Source: Mesocentrotus franciscanus (Eukaryota > Echinodermata > Echinoidea > Camarodonta > Strongylocentrotidae). From it: a DNA stretch of 64,000 nucleotides. The notes under the pieces were generated by a model that was not told the origin of the DNA, did no database searches, and worked only from the letters and a program-made list of their open reading frames with translations. A program made the position numbers and the translations under genes. The DNA lies in the NCBI GenBank assembly GCA_037976565.1, contig CP137682.1, positions 785,867 through 849,866 on the forward strand, given 5' to 3'. This document shows positions 54,501 through 63,260 of this stretch, in pieces. The number at the start of each line of letters is the position of its first letter. Position 1 is the stretch's first letter.

Positions 54501-54921
54501 ATCTAGAATTACTGTTTCTGTAATTTATTACAAATAATATTATTAGTAGACCTCGGCTCTATTATACTTATAGTACTTGGTAGACTACGTTTAAAATTAA
54601 ATAAAGGCAAAGCATTTGATTAATGACGTTGTTGTTATTGTGCTACAGTGTGAGTAATCAGTATACATCTAGATGCAAAAGGGTGTAGTTAGACATAGGT
54701 CTATAATATTTATCTAGTTGCCTAACTCACTTAAATACATCCTTGACCCCTTGTATGCTGGCCGGAGCTCCTATCCGACGAAGTTGGTATAAGAGGCTTG
54801 GAGTCCCCGCCCGCTGTCCGTGGAGCTCTAGCGGGAATGATAACGTGGAGTCTGCATCTGCTGCCTTTGCTGGTTCTGCAACTTCTGGCTTCGGACTCGG
54901 ATGCTTCACCATTTCTGTCAT
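45457..54921 (-). CDS. TCF19: TCF19-like protein (FHA + PHD finger), interrupted by gap
   Basis: Read on the - strand: exons 54921-54731, 53348-53159, 51022-50900, 49610-49264, [N gap and unresolved sequence], 47970-47794, 46795-46650, 45585-45457. Vertebrate TCF19 is a nuclear chromatin reader linked to cell-cycle genes, with an N-terminal FHA domain (phosphothreonine binding) and a C-terminal PHD finger that binds methylated H3K4. Here LTKPRTTMGRNESDVDCFVD and SRQHAEILLEM and LNGTFVNDVK form the FHA domain. CDDCDDWYHVTC matches human CDGCDVWFHVAC in the PHD finger. The middle is serine-rich and basic. Between 49263 and 49001 the frame changes twice beside the 500-N gap, so the middle is incomplete. 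Confidence 0.85.
46095..46298. mobile_element. Highly palindromic MITE
   Basis: tggcccgaattcacaaaggaggtttaaat faces the reverse-complement end atttaaacctcctttgtgaa...gggcca. Arms of about 55 bases. TCF19-like intron. Confidence 0.8.
46650..46795 (-). CDS. TCF19: TCF19-like exon, first half of PHD finger
   Basis: GESASSTQGPRKKRSASFQK, then TEFNSQPCSSHKCCRPLDST and VTW before the donor gtaagc. Collinear with human PCAAPCCCLPQEETVAW. Contains a PRKKR basic patch, a possible nuclear localisation signal. Confidence 0.92.
47154..47468. mobile_element. MITE with AAAGCCCCTCTAAAG ends
   Basis: aaagcccctctaaagagttggga faces tcccaacactttagaggggcttt, and facing gatggcaaaattt blocks follow. About 315 bases. 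Confidence 0.8.
47794..47970 (-). CDS. TCF19: TCF19-like exon, serine/lysine-rich linker
   Basis: SGSEEDLSLHQQVDAICKRD, then FENSDSDSVKSKPGSSKGKS and KSEPKSTDKKK. Phase 2-in/1-out joins cleanly to the next exon. Acceptor tttcag, donor gtaatt. Confidence 0.88.
48103..48243. mobile_element. Short MITE (TTGCATAAAACTTACC family)
   Basis: ggcctgttgcataaaacttacc faces gggtaagctttatgcaatgggg. A similar block (aaagttaccatcaatggtaa followed by gttttgtgcaacagg) occurs at about 52240-52280. Confidence 0.7.
48501..49000. other. Assembly gap, 500 Ns
   Basis: Exactly 500 N, the usual placeholder for a gap of unknown size. ORFs crossing it are meaningless. It removes part of the TCF19-like middle region. 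Confidence 0.98.
49001..49263 (-). CDS. TCF19: Probable TCF19-like coding sequence with frame changes, RG-rich
   Basis: On the - strand one frame right after 49264 reads ERKTKARRGRPSTR (an AT-hook-like RGRP core), then stops. A second frame reads SARGRGSTVGVRRGRGSTRG and more RG repeats to about 49075. A third carries METDEPVTLSREEAKHGV into the gap. Three overlapping meaningful frames within 260 bases suggest indel errors beside the gap; an unrecognised intron is less likely, because there is no pyrimidine tract. Human TCF19 also has an RRGRPRK segment before its PHD finger. Confidence 0.45.
49264..49610 (-). CDS. TCF19: TCF19-like exon 4, serine-rich middle region
   Basis: LVYAPVEEDCTEGDENTPTK, KGKKKDSPKVSKKTR, then SSVSTSAQKRKTRSSVESFS and ending NTQPLMDSDS. 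Acceptor tctacag. A gtgaga that could serve as donor is at 49263-49258 (reading down), but coding may continue past it with a frame error. Confidence 0.75.
49732..49903. mobile_element. Short foldback repeat
   Basis: cagtcaaacctg faces caggtttgactg, with internal repeats of tgtctataaagaccac and tttttgtgtttccctt. Confidence 0.6.
50416..50702. mobile_element. MITE family D, copy 2
   Basis: ggggagtgttccacaaagac and gtctttgtgaaacactcccc ends, with facing gatcgacttaagttggactt blocks and ggcaggccattcatgccact. Same family as 31748-32022. Confidence 0.8.
50900..51022 (-). CDS. TCF19: TCF19-like exon 3, end of FHA domain
   Basis: VTSQTKVPLKEGDTLTLGHL, then THAEQQNSEFRFM. Corresponds to human LELSDGDLLTFG...SEFYFMF. 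41 codons, phase 0 both sides; acceptor attag, donor gtgaga. Confidence 0.9.
51097..51438. mobile_element. MITE family D relative, copy 3
   Basis: Outer inverted ends gagatcaggacctggggg and ccaggtcctgatctc; inner gtgtttcacaaagatcctaa and ggatcttcgtgaaacacc, with a aagttggactta body related to the other D copies. Confidence 0.75.
51937..52330 (+). mobile_element. tRNA-derived SINE
   Basis: Head with A box-like tgagttggctcagttagtaa and B box ggttcgaatccaaccc (cloverleaf-like but degenerate). The body reads ctcggatgggacgttaaat, ggccctgtgtagaggag and cacattaagaacccactgca, typical of a widespread SINE type. TCF19-like intron 2. Confidence 0.75.
53159..53348 (-). CDS. TCF19: TCF19-like exon 2, FHA core
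   Basis: LTKPRTTMGRNESDVDCFVD, SSVHTRLISRQHAEILLEMD, then SLNGTFVNDVK. Has the FHA hallmarks GR, S(R)xxH and NGT(F)VN, which contact phosphothreonine in FHA proteins. Acceptor taatag, donor gtaaga. Confidence 0.94.
53416..53971. mobile_element. Foldback element related to the 2872-3452 element
   Basis: aatggggaagtccacactg faces a right end whose reverse complement begins gttaaaggggaagttacc. Inner blocks aaaagcagaaaaac and tgacgtatcttgcgaggt also face inverted copies. Shares arm words with the element at 2872. Confidence 0.65.
54731..54921 (-). CDS. TCF19: TCF19-like exon 1 with start codon
   Basis: MTEMVKHPSPKPEVAEPAKA, then SLLYQLRRIGAPAS and GVKDVFK. The LLYQLRRIG stretch parallels human FQLLRIGG at the FHA start. 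The ATG at 54921 is used because it opens the frame that splices (donor gtgagt, phase 2) into exon 2; an upstream ATG at 54961 is in another frame. Confidence 0.88.
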
Positions 54922-55660
54922 TTTTACGCATTACATTTCCTAATGTAAAATTAGTTTGCAAATAAGTTTTTTTCGGTGACTTTCTAAGTGACTCGTAATC
55001 GTATTCAGTTTTCTGAAATAAGCGCCGATTCGTTCATAATCATGTAAACAGTAGGCCCTAGGTCGATTCTACATACAGCGCGCGCAGTCGTGACGTGACC
55101 TTCTTAACATACTGCATGCATGTACTGTTGACCTGCGCTGCAAAACCAACCTTATTATAACCTCATCTCAAAACTCTGTGTTTTATTAAAACTGTAACTA
55201 TAATTACCGGTACGGCGAAGTAAGAAGATTTGCCGATTAATTTTAATAAATTTTATATAAAATAAACCCTTATTCAAAGAGAAAATTATCATTTGCTTGA
55301 TTTGGCATGATAAATCGTGAATCTTGTTTTGATAAAGTGTATGCGTGTTTAACTGCGGCCAATTTTAGTAGGCAAAATTAAATTTGCATAAAAGTTTTTT
55401 TATGATTATTTTTGCGAAATTACACTCCAAACTTATAACTGCACCCACTTTTTCAAAGACAAGTGCATGCCTCTAGTATACTGTACACAAAATGGCTTCT
55501 CCTGAAACATAAAGTGCCCCTTCTGCAAAATATACACGACATTCATATTAAAAAAACAAAAAAACAAAAACAAAACCATTTCCCACTGGCAGCATGGAAA
55601 CTTAGAAAGTGCACGTCCCCCTATTTAATTATAGCTGCTACAGTTTTATATGTATAGGCC
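54922..55660 (-). promoter_or_regulatory. Presumed TCF19-like promoter region
   Basis: Non-coding sequence upstream of the start codon. It includes a short GC-rich patch cagcgcgcgcagtcgtgacg at about 55076-55095. No TATA box is obvious. Assigned by position only. Confidence 0.3.
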
Positions 55661-55679
55661 TACAGTGAGCTTTTCAGAG

Positions 55680-56765
55680 GCGCCCCACTTTTCCAAGCAC
55701 CCGAAAAGTGCCCCTTTAACTTTGTAAGAAGTGGCCCTTTTTACATTAGGAATAGTGCCCCTTTTACTTTGACAAGTGCCCCTATTAATTTGTAAAAGTG
55801 CCCCTTCCCTTTTCAACTCTGATAAGTGCCCCTTTTATTTGGACACGTGACCCTTTTACTGCGACAAGTTCCCATTTCCCTTTGCAATAAGTGTCAATTT
55901 TCCATTCTCATAAGTGCCCTTTTTAATCTCTAGTACGTGCCCCTTTTCAGGTACGAGAAGTGCCTCTTTTCACTTTTGATAAGTGCCCCCTTCACCTCTG
56001 ATAATTGCCCTATTCAAATCTGAGAGGTGCCTCTTTTATTTTGACAAGTGCCCCTTTTCCTTTGTAAGAAGTGCCTAAGCTTCCCCTTTTAATAACTACC
56101 CCCATTTTAACTCGGATAAGCGCACCTTATATATTCACATGTGCCCCCTTTCCTTTCTAATAAGTGCCCCTTTTCCTAATGATAAGTGCCCCATTAAAAA
56201 AGAGCCCCTTCCCCTTCACATAAGTGCCCCTTCTCTGTTAAATAACCCTTTACAGGTACGAGTAGTTACTCCTTTTCACTTCAGGTAAGTGCATGCCCCC
56301 TTCACCTCCGATAAATGCCCCTTTAAAATCTGATCGGTGCCCTTTTTCTTTCAGCTAATGCACATTTTCCTTTATTATAAGTGCCCCTTTTTCATTCACA
56401 TAAATGCCTCTTTTCATATCTGGTCAAAACCCCTTTTCAGGTGCGATAAGTGCCTCTTTTCACCTCTGATAATTTCCCTTTTAACAATGAAATGTGCCCC
56501 TTTTCCTTTCTAATAAGGGACCTATCCCCTTTTCATAAATGCCCCTTTTCACCTCTTATAAATGCCCCTATCAAAATCTGATGGGGCCCTTTTCCGTCGA
56601 CAAATGCCCATTTCCTATTCTCATGACTGACGTTTTTCATCCCTCACTGGTGAGTGCCTCTTTTTGAGGGTGTAAGAAGTGCCCTATTTCACCTCTGATA
56701 ATTACTCTTTGTACTTTGACACGTGCTTCTTTTCTGATAAGTGTCCCTTTTTCCTCTCATCATTA
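55680..56765. repeat. ~1.1 kb degenerate AAGTGCCCCTTTT array
   Basis: Some forty degenerate units of roughly 20-30 bases, each with (a)agtgccccttttc followed by a variable ctttgac, ctctgat or attcaca stretch. No coding frame runs through it. On the other strand it reads aaaaggggcactt. Confidence 0.88.
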
Positions 56766-57470
56766 AACGCGCCCCTAATTTCAAGCGACTAAGAGCAATT
56801 TTCGCCAAAGCTCACTCGCTACGCTCGCACGCATCTATAGATGATATACTTATGTTACTTATCAAAGGCCTTTTCAGTCTTCCGCTATGAAAATGTGCTT
56901 ATAACCCCATCAGGATTGTTTTTTTTTCCTCTTTATAACTGGTAATTTTTCGCACTGCGACCTCACAAATCTTAAAATTTTTCCTCACTCGCTTCGCTCG
57001 CTCGCAAATAGATTTTCAGACCTGCACACCCAACTGCAAAGCATGATGCTTAAGCAATATCTTGTATAGTGTATAAAGTGAAACAAATATTGAAATCATC
57101 CCTGATAATGTAATCACAATGTAGGGGTATATACCAATGTCTAAAAAATTGTATATTTTCGCTTTGAGATTTCCGTTTGTAGGTGCCCTTTTTTCTTGGT
57201 GCCCCTCCCCCACTTTGGAAGTCGCTCGGCCGCCCCTGGTGCTTTTATACCACCACAGTATCAAAAAATAAAAAAACATGATGTTTGATGCTTGCCAATT
57301 GCCAATAAAGAGAAGGTTCATTGATTTAAAAAACTAACTTTATTGTCATTATTGCAAAGGTGAAACTTTGATTGGACAAGGTTATCAAAATTCAATGCTT
57401 GGAAACATTCAAAGTAATGATTATTATCAATTACAAAACGCTTAAATACAGCCCCGGCATAGCACCTAAA
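56766..57470. other. Repeat flank with CTCGCTTCGCTCGC motifs
   Basis: Contains ctcactcgctacgctcgcac and ctcactcgcttcgctcgctc and a closing ggtgcccctccccc block, so it probably belongs to the same composite repeat as the preceding array. No gene. Confidence 0.45.
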
Positions 57471-57479
57471 AGCTCTCCG

Positions 57480-57870
57480 ATCGATTGATTGATTGATTGA
57501 TTTTTATTCGACAAGCTTCCAACATATACAATAATAACAGATCAAAAAAAGTCAGCTTGAACAGGATAACCCACGAAAGCTCGAGAGCTTATTTCCAGTG
57601 GGGTCCCCTACAGACATGTACAAAATTAATAAGTTAAATAGTAATATTTACAGACAGATAAGAACCATAAAAAGAATCACTTATTAAAGATACTTATAAT
57701 AACAACATTAAACTGATGATAGAAATGATAAAAAGTACAAGAAGAAAAAGAAGAAGAAGAAGAAGAAAAAGAGGAGGAGGAAGAAGAGGAAAATAATGAT
57801 GAATTTGTAGAATTTCTATAACGTACAAAAACAATCGCTGCTGAGATGTGTGACGTCACATGTTGAACAT
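57480..57870 (-). mobile_element. Probable LINE 3' end, reverse strand
   Basis: Starts with a (ATTG)n run (gattgattgattgatt), then tttttattcgacaagcttcc. Reverse-strand text includes ccactggaaataagctctcg, a pattern seen at 3' ends of invertebrate LINEs. A (GAA)n microsatellite lies at 57738-57790. Confidence 0.45.
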
Positions 57871-58140
57871 GATTTGCACAAGCAAACTATATGTCCTATG
57901 ACATCTTACACATTTTCAGTGCCTGTTTTATGATCTTCTCTTCAGTTATTTCTCTTACTTCACTACCCTCAGGCTAAATGTTTAGTCTATTGCCTCACTC
58001 TAAACCCCGCGCATGGTATTATTTTGATGAAAAATACAAGGATAAAGAAATAAAGGAATCCATCGCCATTGTAGTTTCAGCTGCATACACCGCGGTATGT
58101 TCGGCGTTTCAAGAGGGAACAAATTAATGCCATCCATGCT

Positions 58141-58160
58141 ATCATTCGGGGGGGGGGGTT
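58141..58160. repeat. Poly-G run in AT-rich DNA
   Basis: Ten consecutive G after attcg; otherwise 57871-58620 has no recognised feature. Confidence 0.5.
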
Positions 58161-58620
58161 TCAATTTGAAAGTGTGGTTTCTTTGAATGTTCATTAATCC
58201 TTATCCTGTTATCAGAATCGGTTTGATATCCCTTTTTGAATGGTGTAAAATTCCAGCAGATTTATATACACTAAACTCATTATAATTTGAGAAATAATAG
58301 CATTGCAATTATGTTTATTCTTTATGGGATGTCGTCTGCTTTGGCAGGATTGGTTCATATTGTGACGGCATTAAAACATCGTTATTTTTCTGGCGAATCT
58401 CTCGCATATCCCAGATGCTATGGAGGTGGTATTTAAGACCTTCCATCCAACAATTAACTGTAACCCCTCCCCGAATATTTATTTATCTACACTGTGTTCT
58501 TTGTACAATTGTATAAAGAACACAGAATAGATAGAGAGCCATGTATTACATAATACAATTAAAATACAATGTGAAACAATATAGGCAACTTGATAAATAG
58601 TAAAGTAGTACAATACATAG

Positions 58621-59221
58621 CAGGCCCCGCGGAACGTTTTTCAAAGTGGGGGTGCTAAAGTATTTACGATCAGGTAGAGCGTGGCGAGCGAAGCGAGCGG
58701 AGCATAAATTGGCGTGGTTTATAAGGCATTTAGACCAAATCAGATGGGCATATTTTGATACTTTATTTAATCTCTAGTAATTTAAATCCAACAAACCCAT
58801 AGAATTTAATGCCAATCATGTCTGACTTTTTCACACTTCGTCCTTGCAGTAAATCCCTTTATATACGCCTAAGCCTTCTTAACACTGAGAAACTTTAATA
58901 AATTACTTTTTATTATATACGGTACATCAACTTCATCAAGTCAGTTCACTAAAGCATATCAGCCTCCGCCCAGACCACTTCAACGGGCATTTACCATGTC
59001 TATGATTTGCTATGCATACAGCCTGTACCTATACCATTCCTTTGATATGCGTTCCAATGTACGTTTTCCGTTTCTAGGGTCGCCATTAAGTATGATTTTT
59101 ACAATGTAACCATTAAATATATAGCGTCTCTCTTTCTTTCTATTTCTCTTTAACAAAGTTTTTTTGTTTAAGTGTGGGGGGAGGCTCGAGCCCCCCGAGC
59201 CCCACCGTTCCGCGGGCCCTG
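58621..59221. mobile_element. Foldback element related to 10105-10800
   Basis: Begins caggccccgcggaacgtttt and ends accgttccgcgggccctg, which are inverted copies. Shares gagcgtggcgagcgaagc and ataaattggcgtgg text with the 10.1 kb element. Confidence 0.75.
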
Positions 59222-59439
59222 CATAATAAAACAAATCAAAAGGAAAAATATAGACTGATAATGGAAACAAGTATTAAGACTTTTGATCACGATACACACT
59301 TCTGAAAATATACTTTTATTAATACAGATAAAATACAACAAAGGGTCAGTAGTTAGTGTTCAGTTTCCATTCTCCATATCTTCCCCATTAGTATTTCAGC
59401 ATAATTATCATTTATAGCCATAAATGACTATAAATCGTA

Positions 59440-60300
59440 CCCCCCCCCCTTCCTCGCACATAGATTCTATAAAGTAAAGATTTGTCACTTGTTTATAAAA
59501 AAGTTATTATGATCGATATGCCCATGATAATAATGTATAGCTCTATGCATGGCAAAATCAGAAGCCTTGAGAGAATAATATAATTTGATCATGTTTTTAA
59601 GGGAGATATACTGTTCAACTGAACGAATGGATCCCATTGCTCGAGTAATTTTATTCACAGTGTTTTTTACATGCATCGACCAATTAAGTTTTGTGTCCAA
59701 GGTAACTCCTAAGTATTTGAAATGTTAAACAAACTCTATTCTTCGTTTTTTAAATATATATTCAACACCTGGGCCCCGTCTTATAAAGAGTTGATATCAA
59801 TCGCAACTTATTTGTGATTGATATCATTCGCAACTATGTACATAAGAGATAGGAGACTGCAAACTTGCGATTGATTGGAGGACTTGCGATTGATTTGGAT
59901 CAATCGTAACTCTTTGTAAGACAGGGCCCAGGTTGCATGAATTATTCTTGGGACCAAATATCATTACCTTTGTTTTATCTGTATTTCACATACGTTTGTT
60001 TAAGTCTATCCAAGTTGAAATTAGATCACATTGATTTTGAATTTGAAGCGTACTTTCTAAGTCATTTACTTCCTAACTTTTACAGCTTTTACTGCTTTTA
60101 CAGCAGTGTCATCTGCATAAAGTTAAAGTTTGAAATCATGTGATACTCTAACATTACATAAATCACTCATACAAGCAACACATTAAGGGCCCCAAAGTTG
60201 ACCCTTGTGGGACACCTGATTTGACTGTTAAAAAATTGCTTTTTACTCCATTTATAAACACAAAATGATATATATTTGTAAGATACTCATTAAACCATAA
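59440..60300 (-). mobile_element. LINE reverse-transcriptase remnant, reverse strand
   Basis: Reverse-strand translation gives, in pieces across stops and frameshifts, KSGVPQGSTLGPL, a catalytic LYADDTAV box, and DTKLNWSMHVKNTVNKITRA followed by SLKNMIKLYYSL. These are the ordered hallmarks of a non-LTR reverse transcriptase (catalytic YADD, then the thumb region). It is clearly inactive. A MITE is inserted at 59769-59932. Confidence 0.85.
59769..59932. mobile_element. MITE nested in the LINE remnant
   Basis: cctgggccccgtcttataaagagttg faces caactctttgtaagacagggcccagg-like text, with facing atcaatcgcaact blocks. Confidence 0.8.
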
Positions 60301-60949
60301 TAACTCATTTGATATAAGAAGCCATAATATTTAAATGTTTGAGATCAAACAGTTTTCGTAAATCAAAAAGGGAAAATGTGCTCCATGCACGGAGGAGGGG
60401 ACAGTATTGAGCAGATTTGCTTTAAACACCGAGCAAGGTATAATGAAGTTGTTGTCCTGCTCGGTCGCCAACACAAGTTGCATCAACATTCAAACAAGGC
60501 ATCGTTTCTCAAAACCGTCATGAGTAGGCCTTCAATATCACAGACATCCCATTGATTAAACACGTGCTAAATTCAATACATACATTATTTTCACTAGACA
60601 TGCGAACTTATACTTACGACGGTTTCGTGAAACGCTTCCCTGCTCACACCAAGCATACCATACAGACATTTTCAAACTTTCAAAAGTGCAATAGGCCTAC
60701 TCTACTCTATTCCTTCTGTAATTATGTTAGTATTTCTATTTTATTTAATTGGTTTTGGTTTTGGTTTTAGGCGTGGTTTTGTTAGTGTAATAGTTTAGTA
60801 TTTGTTTTCATTTTTAATAATTGATAACAAATATTTTATGATTCAAATAGTGTTATTTTTATAAGATATATGTTTAATTTGATATTTCACATGTATGTAC
60901 AGTTTTTAATTATTGCAGTATTATACTTTTGTATTATACTGTTATTGTA

Positions 60950-61057
60950 TTATGTAGGGTTTTCTTGAAAAGCAGATCCACTGGCTTCCAGTGGAACTGA
61001 ATGAAACTACCCTGTTGAAAGAAATCATAAATAAATTAATTAATTAATTAATTAATG
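60950..61057 (+). mobile_element. Retroposon 3' tail
   Basis: ttgaaaagcagatccactgg, cttccagtggaact, then a (TTAA)n/(AATT)n run at 61030-61057. Confidence 0.45.
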
Positions 61058-61760
61058 ACAAGAAATTCAACTTTATAGAAACGAAGCATTCATAATTATA
61101 ATGTAGTAGGCATTTGACATGTTTTATCAGTATCTCTCCTCAATAAGGCCCAAGTCTCAGAGTCTTTGTAATAGTGACATAAGATATTCCCCTTTCAGGA
61201 AAAAAATCCATTGGAATCTAGTCAATGATTTTCAGTCAAATATTACAAGAAAGTATGCACAAAATCGCGCCAAATGAGTTTGAAAATTCAATTTTTCTTT
61301 CAACTTCTGAAGGTTCCATGCACATCCCCCCTGTCCGCGCAAACGTGGATTGTGGCGCATTAGTGCCACTTCATATTTTACTCCATTGTGCCCCCCGCAC
61401 CTTTCAAAAGGATTGACGCCCCTGGGCATAGAGAAATATTTTTCCACCAAGATTGTTGACGATGCCTCCTTTTCCCATTTAATTTCTTTGGAAAATGTTC
61501 TGCCGCCCCTGAAAATATAAATTCTCTCTGTCAATCAAACTTTGCGATTTTGAATGAATGAGCACTTTCGAATATCAGTTTCGCCCTATACAAAAGTGCA
61601 TGATTTGAAAACAATAATTAAAAGTGATGTAATTGCAGAAAATAAAATGCGGAAATTCAAACAAAGGGAGCAAAAATCAAGAGCTGCCTGCCCTTGATGC
61701 TAAAATAAAGATCAGGGATTGTGCTTGAAAGGGGATTTTGTTTCTTTTTCTTTTAATGAA
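61058..61760. other. No gene recognised
   Basis: AT-rich with a few CCCC patches (ccccccgcacc near 61390; gccgcccctg near 61500). Possibly old repeat sequence. Confidence 0.4.
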
Positions 61761-61761
61761 G

Positions 61762-61945
61762 TATCTCTCTCTCTCTCTCACTCTACTTTTCTCTTTCTCT
61801 CTCTCTCTCTCTCTTTCTATTTCTCTTTCATATCCGCCAGTCCGCATTCTCTGTTTTTTATTCGCACTCTACGTTTCTCTTTCTCTCTCTCTCTCTCTCT
61901 CTTTCTATTTCTCTTTCATATCCGCCAGTCCGCTTTCTCTGTTTT
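61762..61945. repeat. CT-rich repeat with 88-base tandem duplication
   Basis: The block tctttctatttctctttcat + atccgccagtccgc + ctctgtttttt occurs twice, 88 bases apart (tatccgccag at about 61831 and 61919), joined by (CT)n. Confidence 0.88.
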
Positions 61946-61959
61946 TTTTATTCGGTGCT

Positions 61960-61966
61960 TATAAAG
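61960..61966 (+). promoter_or_regulatory. Possible TATA box of the sushi-protein gene
   Basis: tataaag, 110 bases upstream of the predicted start codon and just downstream of the CT repeats. Position and sequence fit a TATA box but nothing else supports it. Confidence 0.35.
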
Positions 61967-62075
61967 CCAACTTGCTCTATGAAGATAGCCATACCAACAA
62001 GGAGCTAGAATTGCACAACGGCGATAAATTTCGACCCAAATTTGCATCTCGAGAAAAAAGGCGATATTTTGTATT

Positions 62076-62175
62076 ATGGTTCGATATATTTCGACGATAG
62101 TTCTGTGTGTCGTCTACTTGGCATTTATTCATACGGCCCTTATCAGAAACAAGACACAAGGTCGACGGCCGTCAT
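62076..62175 (+). CDS. Secreted sushi protein, exon 1 (signal peptide)
   Basis: Begins MVRYISTIVLCVVYLAF, a basic start then a long hydrophobic stretch, as in a signal peptide or signal anchor, followed by polar RNKTQGRRPS. Donor gtaagg after phase 1. It splices in frame to the exon at 63015. No upstream in-frame ATG is better placed. Confidence 0.65.
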
Positions 62176-63014
62176 GTAAGGTTTTTCAATTTTTCAATGT
62201 TTCTTTGTTATAGTTATATTTGTTATAATTCTTATGATTATCATGATTATTGTTCTATACAAATCGGGATTAGCCTTTTGCCTTTCCTGCCCCACCACAA
62301 ATTGATTGTCCTTGTCTTTATTGAATTTTTACTGTCAAATTTTACATCATCATTAGAATGTACATTTTTCTTCTTCTCATGTTTTCTTTTTTCAAGCAGA
62401 AATTGTTATTTATAGGCCTAGAATTGTATGTTTATTATTGTATTATGACTGTTTTCATCAGATAAGTAAACACATGAAATCAAATTTGAATTAAATTCCT
62501 CTTCTTCTCCTCCGCCTCATTCCTCTCGCTGCTGTTAACTTTTGTGCCCGATGTGATGAAAATAGAATTGACGGAGAATTGAAGTTTTCTTTGTTATTCA
62601 TGGGGTAGACTTATTTTTGCCAACAAAATAATTGAACAGGAAAATAACAAACTCACCTTTGTAGACAGAACGTTAAATGTGTTTGTAAAATATCTCCTCC
62701 CTATCTCTCTCACTCTTTAAAAATAAAAAGGTGGGGCCATCCAGGCAACCCTTGGAATATTTTTATTTTGATGGATCATTTTAAAACTTTTTTTTCTTTT
62801 AAATTCCATTCCACCTAATTAATCAGCGTGTTTTTTTTTTGTTTGTTTTTTTCAAGTTTGTTCAAGGCAGAATTTAAGCAAGCGAAATAGAGTTGGGAAA
62901 AGGTACACAAACCCATTACGGTTTATTCCTTCCCTTTCTTTTCTTTTTTCGTCGGCTGCCCGCAATAAGGACCTGTCAATGCCCTCAGTAACGGGTTTAT
63001 TTTTGTTTAGATAG
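62176..63014 (+). other. Intron of the sushi-protein gene
   Basis: T-rich sequence with no recognised exon or element. Two AG acceptors lie close together at its end (63009-63010 and 63013-63014); only the second keeps the frame from exon 1. Confidence 0.5.
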
Positions 63015-63260
63015 TTCCCTGTCAGCCTGATCACTGTGGTCCCTGTGGAGAACCGACCATGCCCATTCCACACGGGGGTATCGCGCTTGTACCCATTTTC
63101 TACTGCGATGAGGGGTACACGGTCAATGGCGATTTTCATCTCGAATGCCTGGAGAACCACTCAACATGGTTTGTGTCCTTACCTACCTGTGATGAAATAC
63201 TCTATCGTGACGATCCTCCTTTGCCGCCCGACTCATCGGCCATTATAAAAAACTTATTCA
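63015..63260 (+). CDS. Secreted sushi (CCP) protein, exon 2; gene continues off the right edge
   Basis: Encodes PCQPDHCGPCGEPTMPIPHG, then FYCDEGYTVNGDFHLECLEN and HSTWFVSLPTCDE. This fits the CCP/sushi pattern: four cysteines, C(D)EGY.V.G, a conserved tryptophan, and a final P-x-C. Sushi modules are about 60-residue disulfide-linked extracellular domains in complement and adhesion proteins. The exon is symmetric phase 1-1, as is usual for such modules, with donor gtatgt. Too little is present to name the protein. Confidence 0.8.

Noticed and set aside
57016..57321. 101-residue ORF on the - strand
   Set aside because: It lies in the flank of the GTGCCCC array and reads through repeat sequence, with no splice signals or motif.
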